64,000 nucleotides of DNA, from NCBI GenBank assembly GCA_026636295.1, contig CP089457.1, forward strand, positions 1 through 64,000. The letters are read 5' to 3'. The DNA is from Medakamo hakoo (lineage: Eukaryota > Chlorophyta > Trebouxiophyceae > Coccomyxaceae). Made by a program: the position numbers and the translations under genes. Below are positions 52,138-61,443 of this stretch, piece by piece. Under the pieces are notes generated by a model, which was not told where the DNA came from, made no database searches, and was given only the letters and a program-made list of their open reading frames with translations. Numbering within the stretch: the stretch's first letter is position 1; the number at the start of each line of letters is the position of its first letter.

Positions 52138-55032
52138 ATGGGCCTTGCCTCGGCCTTGAAGCGCTTCTTGCCGTCCGCCCTGCAGGCGCCGGCGCTGTCC
52201 CCCAAACGGGCGCGGACAGAGCGCGACGAGCAGCAGCGGCGCGGCATTGGTGCTGGCACCGGCAGCCTCGCCGGTCCCTCGGCCTGCGACGCGCGCATGG
52301 ACGACGCGGGTTCTACCGGCGGCGGTGATGGCGGTGGTGGTGACGTGCGGCGGCGGCAAGACGACGGCCGCGGGCGCGGCGGGCGCGCCGGCGCACCGCA
52401 CCACGCCGCCGGCGCCGCCCAGGCGTGGGCCCCGCCGCCGCCGCCGCCGCACGCGTCCGCCTTCGCCTGGGGTGGGCCCCGCGGCGGCGGCGCGCCGCCC
52501 GCCCTGGCCGGAGGCGCCCCCGTCCTGCTGGCCAGCCCGGGCCTGCACCGCAAGCACGTGCCGACGACGGACGACGCGGACGCGGCCACGACCCTGGCCG
52601 CGCGGCGGCGCCTCCACGGCCCGGCGGGCACGCCCCGCGTCCAGCCGCCGCCGCCGCCTCCGCCTCCGCCCGCGGCTGTTGGGCGGACGGGCAAGGCGGG
52701 CGGCAAGGCGCGGCGCGGACCGGCAGCCACCGCCCCGCCGCCGCCTCCAGCCCCGTTGTTGGGCCTGACGGCGCCCTGGCTGGACGGCGGCCGGTCATCG
52801 GGCGGCGGCGGGGCTGGCCCCGGCCCGGCGTCCGCCGCCCGCTTCGGCGCCAGGCGGCCCGGGCGCGGCGGGCGCACGGCGTCGCCGCCGCCTGGCGCCG
52901 GGGCCGCGGCGGCCGGCGCCGCGTCCTGGGTCGTGCCGCCGCCGCCGCGCTGCCCCCCCGCCGCGGCCGGCCCGCCGTCCCAGCCGCCCTCCGTGCGCAT
53001 GCCGTCCGCCGCCCTGGCCGCGTCCCAGGCGTCGGTGGACGAGGCCAGCCTGAGAGCGTACGCCGACCTGCTGCGCCGGCGGCCCGGCGGCGGGTCCCTC
53101 GGCGCGGACGGCCCTGGCGCCACCGAGGCCGGTTTGGCTGGCCTGGCTGCGGCCGCGCGCAAGGCGGCCGCGTCGTCCGCGGCGTCCGCCGGCCTGCCCG
53201 CACCCGCCCAGACGGAGACGGCCGCCCTGATCCGGGCGGCCCAGGCCGGCCTGCGCGACGGGTACGAGAGCGGCGGCGGCGGCGGCGGCGTCCGCGCCGG
53301 CGGCGCCGTCGGCGGCGTCGGTGGCCCAAAGGGTGGGGAGCGGGCCGCGCGCCGCGCGCCGTCGGCGGCGCCTGGTCCGTCCGCGGCCGCCGCCGCCGCC
53401 GCGGCCGAAGCCGCCCTCCGCACCTCGTTCGCGGACCTGCACGGCATGATTGACGACTTCCGCGCGAAAGCCACCCTGGCCGCCGCCCCGCCGCCGCCGC
53501 CGCCGCCCACCGGCCTGCCGGGCCTGGCCGCCGCACACGCGGTGGAGGAGAAGCTCAAGGCCGACCTGGCCAAGCTCACGGCCGCCCGCCTGGCCAGCGG
53601 GGCCAGGGCCAGCGCCGCGGCTGCAGCGGCGCGGCTGGCGTCGCCCGCTGTGGCGGCGCGGCCGGTCCCGCCGCCGTGGCGGCCCGAGCCGGTGGTCGCG
53701 CGTCCACCACCCCCTGTCGCGGTGGCGCGGGGCAAGGCCAGGGCCAAGCCGAAGCCGAAGCCCCAAGCGCCCAAGCCCAAGCCCGTGCCCGCGGACGAGT
53801 TTGATTCCATCATCCTACTATCCTCGTCGGACGACGACGACGACGACGACGACGAGGGCGCGAAGGCCGCGGCCGCGGCCGCGCCCGCCGGCGCCGCGGA
53901 CGACGCCGGCGCCATCCTCATCCTGTCTTCGTCGTCCGACGACGATGAAGAGGGCGGCGGCGCCGCGCCCGCTGCGACCGCGCCGCCCGTGCCGACGACC
54001 CGGGCGGCGGCGGACGGGCCGGCGTGGGCCGCCGCCCTGACGGCCCCCCTCCCGGGCGAGGACGAGATGGAGGTGGACGACGCGCGCGCCGCCCTGACCG
54101 TCGCCGCCACCCGCGCCCGCCTGGGCGGCGCCGCGTACCCGCTCGACGAGCCCGCCCTGGCGGCCGCCATCGCCCGCCTGTCCCCCGACCAACGCGCCGC
54201 GGCGGTGGCGGCCCTGGCGCCCGGCCCGCCGGCGGCGCCCGTCGCGGCGCACGCGCGCGCGGCCATCACCATCACCCGGTCCGACGCCGCGTGCCTGAAA
54301 GGGCGGGCGTGGCTGAACGACGAGGTCATCAACACGTACCTTGCCCTGCTGCAAGACCGGGACGTGGCCTGGCGGCAAGGCAAGGGCGGCGCGGCGGCGG
54401 CGGCGGGCGCGGCGGCGGGAGCGGGCGGCCCGGCTGGCCAGTGCCGCCGCCGCCGCGCGCATTTCATGACCTCCTTCTTCGCCAACAAGCTTTACACGGA
54501 CGCGGGCGCGTACGGGTATGCCGGCGTGCGCCGGTGGACGGCGCCCGCCCGCCTGGCCCGTGTCTACGGCGGCAAAGTCGGGTCGGCCGACAACCCGCCG
54601 CCGGGCTGCGTGCTGGCGTCCTGCGACGCCGTGGTCGTGCCGCTCCACCTCACCGTCCACTGGGCGCTCGCCGTCATCGACCTGGCCGCCAAGCGCCTGG
54701 AGTTTTGGGATTCCATGGGCGGGGCGGAGCCTGAGCTCATGTCGGCCCTGGCCCGGTGGGTGGCGGACGAAGCCGCGGACAAGCTGCCGCCGGGTGAAGC
54801 CGCCCGCTTTGCCGACGCGGCGGCCTGGCCGGTCACCTGCCCGGCCGCGCCGCGCCAGGCCAACGGGTCCGACTGCGGCGTCTTCGCCCTGCGCTTTGCA
54901 GAGTGCGCGGGCCGGGGGGTGGCTCCCGATTTCAGTCAGGCCGACATGGACGCGCTGCGCCTGGTCGTGGCAGGGGATTTGGTGCGGGGCCGGGTGTCGG
55001 CCGTGCCGCCGCGCGCGGGCGGGGGTGGGTAA
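52138..55032 (+). CDS. Ulp1/SENP-type SUMO protease (C48) with long disordered N-terminus
   Basis: Single exon, 964 residues. The catalytic domain fills the last about 250 residues: RGRAWLNDEVINTYLALLQ, HFMTSFFANKLY, catalytic His in PLHLTVHWALAVID, Asp in LEFWDSMGG, and Gln/Cys in RQANGSDCGVFALRFAE. The first 540 residues are Ala/Pro/Gly-rich and presumably disordered, with basic patches (LSPKRARTERD) that could act as a nuclear signal. Two SUMO-interacting-like motifs follow: DSIILLSSSDDDD and AILILSSSSDDDE, each a hydrophobic core flanked by Ser and Asp. A Gly/Ala insert lies inside the protease domain after the substrate-binding motif. It would process SUMO precursors or deconjugate SUMO. 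Confidence 0.92.
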   Translation: MGLASALKRFLPSALQAPALSPKRARTERDEQQRRGIGAGTGSLAGPSACDARMDDAGSTGGGDGGGGDVRRRQDDGRGRGGRAGAPHHAAGAAQAWAPPPPPPHASAFAWGGPRGGGAPPALAGGAPVLLASPGLHRKHVPTTDDADAATTLAARRRLHGPAGTPRVQPPPPPPPPPAAVGRTGKAGGKARRGPAATAPPPPPAPLLGLTAPWLDGGRSSGGGGAGPGPASAARFGARRPGRGGRTASPPPGAGAAAAGAASWVVPPPPRCPPAAAGPPSQPPSVRMPSAALAASQASVDEASLRAYADLLRRRPGGGSLGADGPGATEAGLAGLAAAARKAAASSAASAGLPAPAQTETAALIRAAQAGLRDGYESGGGGGGVRAGGAVGGVGGPKGGERAARRAPSAAPGPSAAAAAAAAEAALRTSFADLHGMIDDFRAKATLAAAPPPPPPPTGLPGLAAAHAVEEKLKADLAKLTAARLASGARASAAAAAARLASPAVAARPVPPPWRPEPVVARPPPPVAVARGKARAKPKPKPQAPKPKPVPADEFDSIILLSSSDDDDDDDDEGAKAAAAAAPAGAADDAGAILILSSSSDDDEEGGGAAPAATAPPVPTTRAAADGPAWAAALTAPLPGEDEMEVDDARAALTVAATRARLGGAAYPLDEPALAAAIARLSPDQRAAAVAALAPGPPAAPVAAHARAAITITRSDAACLKGRAWLNDEVINTYLALLQDRDVAWRQGKGGAAAAAGAAAGAGGPAGQCRRRRAHFMTSFFANKLYTDAGAYGYAGVRRWTAPARLARVYGGKVGSADNPPPGCVLASCDAVVVPLHLTVHWALAVIDLAAKRLEFWDSMGGAEPELMSALARWVADEAADKLPPGEAARFADAAAWPVTCPAAPRQANGSDCGVFALRFAECAGRGVAPDFSQADMDALRLVVAGDLVRGRVSAVPPRAGGGG

Positions 55033-55103
55033 AACACACACACACGCTAGAAAACACCATTTATCACACACCACGCACACACACACATCCCCCCACACGC
55101 CCC

Positions 55104-56129
55104 TCAAATCCACTCACACCTCGGCCCGGGCGGCGGGGACACCAGGTCGCCCGCCGACTCAACCAGGCGGAGTTCGGCTGCTGCCAGGACGGCCGGGTCG
55201 CGCGGAGCGGTGCACCCCGCAGCCGCCAGCGCTGGCGCGGCCGCGTCCGCCGCGGCCGCGGTCCTGGCCAGGACGGCTTGCACGCCCGCGATGGACGCCT
55301 CCAATGCGGAAGCCACCGCCGCGGCCGTCAGCGGCACGGAGGGCGCGCCCAGGCGGGCCGTGAGCAGCGCCGCCGTCAGGTCGCCCGTCCCGGTGAAGGT
55401 CCGGGGCAGGGCGGGGACCCGCGCCCGCAGGCGGGTCGGCCCCGCCCGCCCGGCCTCCACCACGCTGGCGTACAGCACAATGTCGCCCGGCCACTCATCC
55501 ACCTCCACCGACGTCAGGACGACGGCCGCCGGGCCCAGGCCGTGGAGGGCGTCGAGCGCGTCGAGCGCGCCCGCCTCTGTCGAGATGGGGCGGGGGCCGA
55601 GCCCCGCGCCCGCCGCCTCCAGCAACGCCACCGCTTCCGTGCCGTTGGGCAGGATGACGTCGGCCAGGCGCAGCAGGGGCAAGTACGCGGCGGGGACGTC
55701 GGGCGGGACGTACAGGGCGCCGCCGTCGCCCAGGACCGGGTCGACGATGAGGCGGGCGGGCGGCGGCGCTCCGCCCCGCCCCGCCCCGCCCGCCCCGCCC
55801 GTGGCGCCACGGGCGGCGTGCAACGCTTCACCCAGCGCCCGCACCGTCTCCGCTCGACCGACATACCCCGTCAGCACGGCGTCGTACGCGCCGCGCGCCT
55901 CCAGGCCCAGCCCGTTTGCGCTCAGCCCTCCCAGCAAGTCTCGCAACCCGTCCGCACTCAGGGCGGCGCCGCCGCGGTGCGGGTAGGCGGAATGGTTGGA
56001 GAAGGACACGGTCGCCAGGGGACACACCTCCCAGCCGTGCAGTTGGAGGGGGAGCGTGGAGGCGGCCAAGCCTACGACGCCGTGCACGACGGACGACTGG
56101 ATGGAGAGCACGCGCGGCGGTCGCGCCAT
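55104..56129 (-). CDS. PDXK: Pyridoxal kinase
   Basis: Single exon, 341 residues, the normal size. Motifs: RVLSIQSSVVHGVVGLAAST at the start, ATVSFSNHSAYP, AVLTGYVG, LIVDPVLGDGG, LPNGTEAVALL and the anion-hole/catalytic FTGTGDLTAALL. It phosphorylates pyridoxal, pyridoxine or pyridoxamine with ATP in vitamin B6 salvage. The start codon lies only 10 nt downstream of the stop codon of the small complex-I-like ORF on the same strand, so the two may share a dicistronic mRNA. Converges on the Ulp1 gene with 71 bp between stops. Confidence 0.93.
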   Translation of the reverse strand: MARPPRVLSIQSSVVHGVVGLAASTLPLQLHGWEVCPLATVSFSNHSAYPHRGGAALSADGLRDLLGGLSANGLGLEARGAYDAVLTGYVGRAETVRALGEALHAARGATGGAGGAGRGGAPPPARLIVDPVLGDGGALYVPPDVPAAYLPLLRLADVILPNGTEAVALLEAAGAGLGPRPISTEAGALDALDALHGLGPAAVVLTSVEVDEWPGDIVLYASVVEAGRAGPTRLRARVPALPRTFTGTGDLTAALLTARLGAPSVPLTAAAVASALEASIAGVQAVLARTAAAADAAAPALAAAGCTAPRDPAVLAAAELRLVESAGDLVSPPPGPRCEWI

Positions 56130-56139
56130 GGTCCCCCTT

Positions 56140-56579
56140 TTACTGCCCCGCCGACGCTTTGGCGATCAGCTCAGACACGGGGGGCGGGACGTGGCGGGCG
56201 CTGGGCTTGGCGAACGACTCCCGGATGGGCGGGACGATGAGGGGCAGGCCGAGGCCTGGAGGTTTGCGAGAGTGAACGAGGGGGTTGGGGATGGGGGAGG
56301 GTGGCGAGGTTGAGAGGGGCGCGTGCGCTCGATCGACGCGGCGCCACGAAAAACGACCGGCGGCCGCACCGCACTCCCCGCTCCCTTGTCTCCCAGGCAC
56401 CCGCAACACGCACCGATGCCGCCGATGATGAAGGACCAGGTGATGATGGGCTCCTGTTTGTTGGGGAGAGGCGTGCGTGAGCGCGGGGCGGCGTGCATTT
56501 TTTCCTGCGTCCACATGTTTTCCGTCTGGCTTCATGTCCAACGCACCCGGTGCATCCAGTAGCGCAGCCAGCCAGCCAT
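56140..56579 (-). CDS. 62-residue single-TM protein, complex I NDUFA3/B9-like
   Basis: Three exons (56547-56579, 56414-56453, 56140-56255) splice to a 62-residue protein. It starts MAGWLRYWMHR, has one membrane helix (ITWSFIIGGIGLGLPLIV), then PPIRESF and a Pro-rich tail ending KASAGQ. The pattern of a short aromatic/basic head, W..(I/V)GG.G...P...PP(I/L)R and a short tail resembles the B9/NDUFA3-type accessory subunit of mitochondrial complex I; I rate that assignment as plausible, not certain. Intron phases agree and all three pieces are conserved-looking, so the small gene is likely real despite its size. Its stop is 10 nt before the pyridoxal kinase ATG. Confidence 0.6.
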
Positions 56580-56902
56580 GGTGGGGTGGGCGTGACCGCG
56601 GGACCGAGGGAAAGGGCGCCCCGAACGAAAGGAAAACAGACGAGCCCAAAAAGACAAACTTGGTAGTGACGCACACGCAGCGCGAGACCTCGCCACCCCC
56701 GCGCCGCACAGACTGCTGTTTCTCTCTGTCCCTTTTCCGCCGGCGCCCGGGGCGCTGGACGAGAGGCACGGGCGAGAACCTCCGCGTGCCCAGCGCCACC
56801 CACCCGACCACCATCCCTGCATAGAGACAGGCGAAGCGCCCCGCGCGCCCCGCAGGACCTGCAACCCGCGCGCTGTGCCGCAACTTTTGTCGACGAAAAA
56901 AC
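56580..56902. promoter_or_regulatory. Intergenic, divergent promoter region
   Basis: 323 bp between the small complex-I-like gene (-) and ZC3H15-like gene (+). No ORF supported, no TATA box. Likely shared promoter, from position only. Confidence 0.4.
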
Positions 56903-58438
56903 ATGGCGCCCAAAGCCGCCAACAAGCAGGCCAAAGCGCAGGAGCAGGCCAAAGCCAAAGCGCGCGCCAAGGTATGAATGCGGGTGCGGGAGTTTGGAGG
57001 GCGCACGGGTGGAGCTCGCAAAAAACGCGCCCGAGCATCGGCGCGCCGTCGGAAGGAGAGATCTCTCCCGCGTCTTGTCGCCCACAAAACTCACGGCGGC
57101 CAATCCCCCCACTGCCCAATCCACCCTAGGCCGTCGAGGACAAGACATTCGGCCTGAAGAACAAGAACAAGTCGGCCAAGGTTCAAAAGTAAGAGCGGAG
57201 GGGCTGTGTGCGTGCGAGAGAAAGCGCACTCCGGCCGCGCGCGCTCGTCCCCACCCGCACCCTCCCACTCACACTCACCTCCCCCACCCCACCCCCCGCC
57301 GCCCACACACAACACACACACCAGCTACGTCAAAACCCTGTCCAAATCCGTGCAAAACCCGACGGGCAAACCCGGTCCGTCCGTCGAAGAACAGCGCAAA
57401 GCCAAGAAAAAAGCGGAGGAGGAAGCCAAAAAGGAGGCGGCCGCCCTGTTTGCCGTCTCCATCAAGCAGCCCAAGCTGCCGCCGGGGGTCGACCCCAAGT
57501 CCGTCGTGTGCGAGTACTTCCGCGCGGGCGTCTGCACAAAGGGCTTCAAGTGCAAGTACGCGCACGACCTGGCGGTGGAACGCAAGACCCAGAAGATCGA
57601 CCTGTTCTCCGACCGGCGGGATGACGGCGGTGGTGAGGAAGGCGGCTCGACCATGGAGGATTGGGACCAGGCGACGCTGGAGGAAGCCATCGCCAAAAAG
57701 CACGGGGGCGAGGCCGTCAACAACCCGAACAACCGGACGACCATCATCTGCAAGTACTTCTTGGAGGCCGTCGAGAAACGGTTGTACGGCTGGTTCTGGG
57801 CGTGCCCCAACGGCAAGGAGTGCAAGTACCGGCACGCCCTGCCGCCGGGGTACGTCCTGCCCTCCCAGATGAAGGAGCTGCTGGCCGCGGAGGCGGCGTC
57901 CGCGCCCGCCATTGAAGACCAGATCGAGGCGGAGCGGGCGGCGGTCGACGCGCGGACGCCGATCACGGCCGAGGTCTTTGCGAAGTGGCGGGCGGACCAG
58001 GAGGCGGCCAAGGCGGCGGCGGAGGGCGCGGCGGCTGCGGCGCGGGCCAAGGCCGGGACGCTGACTGGCCGCGAGATCTTTGCGCTGGACGGTTTCATTG
58101 CCGAGGACGACGCGTCCGCCGCCGCCGGCTATGAGCGGGAAGTGGACGACGAGGCGGAGATCGCGCGCGTCGCGGCGGCTGCGGCGGCCGCGGAAGCGGC
58201 GGCGCGGGCGGAGGCGGGGGACCGGCCGGAAGCGAGCGGGAGCGCTGACGGGCCGACGGTGCGGGAGCCACGGCCTGCCGCTGCTGCGCCGGCGGCCGCA
58301 GCACCCGCGCCCGCCCCTCCGGCCGTCTCGGCGGCCGTCGCGGCCGAGGCAGACGGGTTGCTCGACGACGACGAGGACGACGACGAGGACTTGGACGACT
58401 TGGAAGCCGAACTGGCGGGGGCGAGCCTGGATGGCTGA
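56903..58438 (+). CDS. ZC3H15: CCCH zinc finger protein ZC3H15 / DFRP1-like (Tma46)
   Basis: Exons 56903-56971, 57130-57188 and 57325-58438 give 413 residues. The start MAPKAANKQAKAQEQAKAK and the spliced DKTFGLKNKNKSAKVQ|NYVKTL are hallmarks of the DRG-family-regulatory-protein 1 group. Two CCCH zinc fingers follow: CEYFRAGVCTKGFKCKYAH and CKYFLEAVEKR...WACPNGKECKYRH. The DFRP domain (ALPPGYVLPSQMKELL, ITAEVFAKW, LTGREIFAL) comes next. An Ala-rich coil and a strongly acidic C-terminus (DDDEDDDEDLDDLEAEL) end the protein. Relatives stabilise the GTPase DRG1 and act with ribosomes in translation. Confidence 0.93.
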
Positions 58439-58591
58439 GAGGCGCGAGAGAGCTGCTTGTTTTAGAAGGGGGGGGGGGCGTTGTTGAGTTTCTGCTCCGG
58501 CCCTGTTTTGGTCCGCTCCAGTTTTGTGGCCCGGGCGAGGGTGTGAGCGCGTCCATTTTTTTATTGTCGACGCCAAACACAGCGAACAACT

Positions 58592-60078
58592 ATGCGCCGG
58601 ACCCGCCCCTCCGACGACGTGGAGGGCGATGCACTCCTCTCACCCACGTCCACATCCAGCCCTGGGCCACCGCCCGCCCGCCCGTCCAGGCGCCTGCTCG
58701 CTGCCCTGGCCGTCGGCACGACACTCGGCCTTGCTGCGGCGGGCGCGACCGTGGGTGTGCGAGCCCCGTCGTCGCCCGCCGCCCTGGCTTCGTCCCCGCC
58801 TCCTCCTTCCACGGCGGCCCAGCTGCAGGCCCTGCTGGACCAGCGGGTGAGTTTGTGCCGTGTGGCGGCGTGGAGCGGGGGAGCCCGGAGACGCGAAAAC
58901 CTCCCTCCCCCTCGCATGCCGTCGCGCGCGCGCCTCCCAACCCTGTCCCCCCCCCCCCCCCCCACCTCCCCTCTCACGCAACCTCGCCCCAGTCCGCCAT
59001 GCTCGCGGAAGTCATGCGCCAGCGGGACGCCCTGCGCGCCCAGGTCGACGCCCTGAAGCCCAGCCGCGCCCTGGCGTGCACCGACCGCCACGCGCCGGCC
59101 TCCCCCACACCAGAGTCTGCCGCGGCCGACCCCGCGCTCGCCGCGGCGCTCTCGGCCGTCGCGCCGGCCGGCTCCGTCCTCGTCGCCCTGGCCAACGCGG
59201 CCTACGCGTCGGGCCCGGGCGGCGGCCTCGTCGGCCTGTGGGCGAGCGCGGCCGCACGCGCAGGCGCGCCCGCGCTGCTGTTCGCCCTGGACGACGACGC
59301 GGCAGCGGCGGCGGAGGCTGCGGGCGTGCGGGCCTTCAGAGTCGACCTGCCCATCCCGGCGTCCCAACAAGCAGCACAGGGCGGCGCCGGCGGCGGTGCC
59401 GCGCCTCCCTCCAACCACGCCGTCTCCTCCCTGAAATTCGGGTTGGCGCGGCGCGTCCTGGCCCTGGGCTACACCCTCCTCTTCTCCGACGTCGACGTCC
59501 TCACCTTCCGCAACCCGTTTGGGGACGGCGAACACGACGGGTCGCCCTCCCCGCCCGGCGGGCTCGTGTTGGACACCGACCTCGCCGCCGCGTCCGACGG
59601 GTGGGACGCGCCGTCCGCGTTCGGGTGGGACGACGTCCTGGATGAGCCCGCCCTGGGCTGGGCCCGGTACGCGCACTCCACGCGCATCCTGCACCTGAAT
59701 TCCGGGCTGTGGGCGGCCCGGCCGACGCGGGCCGCGGCCGACACCCTGGCCCTGGTCGAGGCCCGCGTCTCCACCGAGCCGGGCTGGGACCAGGCCATCT
59801 TCAATGAAGTCCTGCTGACGCCCAGCCACGGAGCTTACGCGTCCCCCGGCGCGAGCGTGCGCGTCCTGGACCCGGCCGCCTTCATGAATAGCCGGGTGCT
59901 GTGGACGACGGTGAAGGACGCGGCCGTGGCCGCGGGGGCCGTCCCCCCGCCGCCGACGATGCTGCACGCCAACTACCACCCGGACAAGGGCGCACGGCTG
60001 GCGGCGGCGGCAGCATTCTACGAGGGCGGGGATGTGAAGGCGTTGGACGCCCTGCCGCTCAAGGGCGGCGGGGAATGA
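58592..60078 (+). CDS. Golgi glycosyltransferase, GT77-like
   Basis: Exons 58592-58846 and 58993-60078 (phase 0) encode 446 residues. Type II topology: a short basic cytosolic head, one signal anchor (LLAALAVGTTLGLAAAGATVGV) and a coil (AQLQALLDQRSAMLAEVMRQRDALRAQV). The catalytic domain has VLVALANAAY, LLFALDD, KFGLARRVLALGYTLLFSDVDVL with the DxD metal site, FRNPF, HLNSGLWAARPT, WDQAIFNE and HANYHPDK. This is the nucleotide-diphospho-sugar transferase pattern of GT77 enzymes (RRA/XEG113 arabinosyltransferases, RGXT xylosyltransferases). It probably modifies secreted glycoproteins or wall polysaccharide. It starts 153 bp after the ZC3H15-like stop on the same strand. Confidence 0.82.
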
Positions 60079-60158
60079 GGCGGGTTGGGGTGTGTGTCCG
60101 CACTCTATCTCTGTTCTCTGTTGCTGTCTAACTCACACGGGGGTCGCTCCCTCACCCC

Positions 60159-60962
60159 TCACACCTCAATCACCGAATTCTCGTTGCCCAGGCCGTCCAC
60201 CTCTGTCGGCCACCCGTCCACCAGGCGCCAAGTGCGGCCGTCCACCCTGAGCTTGGCTGTGTGCCGCCCGGGCGGCAGCGTCACAGTGCCGCGGAACAGC
60301 GCCAGCCCACCACCCCCACCTCCTCCCTGCCTCCTCAAATCCAGCCCTTCCGACCAGCCGTTGAAGGAGCCGTGCAGGGCGACGGCCTCCGCGGCCGCTT
60401 CCACGGAGATGGTGACTGGCACGGGCGCGGCAGAGCGCGCGGTGGCAGCCGCTGCCTCAGCGCCGGCCGCTGCCGCCTGCAACCGTGCCGCCAGGGCGGT
60501 CAGCCGGGCGGCGCAGTCCGCGCCAGACACAGCAAACGCTGTCGCAGCTGCGCCGGTGGTGGCGACCTCTGCGCACGAAGCCAGGGCTGCCGCCGCTTCC
60601 TCCAGCGCGGTCGCCGCCGCCGCGAGTGCCACGCCGCGTGCGTCCGCGTCTTTCTTCGCGGCGCGGGCGGCGCGGGTGCGGGACGAGAGGCGGTCGGCCA
60701 AGGCGCGGTGCGCGTCTGGGAGAGGTGCTGCGGGTGCGAGGGCGGGCGACGACGCTGGTGGTGGAGGTTGCGCGGCCGGCGGCGGCGGGCGCGCGTCTGG
60801 GAGAGGTGTTGCGGGTGCGGTGGCGGAGGACGACGCTGGTGGTGGAGGTTGCGCGGCCGGCGGCGGCGGGCGCGCGTCTGCCATTGCCGGCCACTCCGCG
60901 CCGGCGCGGGCGAGGGCCACCCGTCGGCTGCTCCTGGCCGCGCCTTGCAGGCCCAGCCTCAT
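60159..60962 (-). CDS. PTST-like protein: coiled coil plus C-terminal CBM48
   Basis: Single exon, 267 residues from ATG 60962 (alternative in-frame ATG at 60992 adds 10). The leader LQGAARSSRRVALARAGAEW looks like a plastid transit peptide. A Pro/Ala region contains a 27-residue exact-phase duplication (LPDARPPPPAAQPPPPASS twice), then an Ala-rich helical coil (AAKKDADARGVALAAAATALEEAA). The last 85 residues are a CBM48 glycogen/starch-binding domain: VALHGSFNGWSEGLDL, LFRGTVTLPPGRHTAKLRVDG, TWRLVDGWPTEVDGLGNENSVIEV. This order matches PROTEIN TARGETING TO STARCH, which delivers starch synthases to granules, though the coil is Ala-rich. An AMPK-beta-like alternative is less likely. Confidence 0.78.
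   Translation of the reverse strand: MRLGLQGAARSSRRVALARAGAEWPAMADARPPPPAAQPPPPASSSATAPATPLPDARPPPPAAQPPPPASSPALAPAAPLPDAHRALADRLSSRTRAARAAKKDADARGVALAAAATALEEAAAALASCAEVATTGAAATAFAVSGADCAARLTALAARLQAAAAGAEAAAATARSAAPVPVTISVEAAAEAVALHGSFNGWSEGLDLRRQGGGGGGGLALFRGTVTLPPGRHTAKLRVDGRTWRLVDGWPTEVDGLGNENSVIEV
60712..60873. repeat. Two-copy 81-bp tandem duplication in the PTST-like gene
   Basis: The block beginning GCGTCTGGGAGAGGTG recurs exactly 81 bp later with a handful of substitutions, and GCGTCTG appears a third time at 60874. Period is a multiple of three, so it adds a 27-residue Pro-rich unit without frame change. Confidence 0.9.

Positions 60963-61443
<481 letters not shown>

Noticed and set aside
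60712-60873. CRISPR-like or satellite array
   Set aside because: Only two contiguous units without spacers, inside a coding frame.
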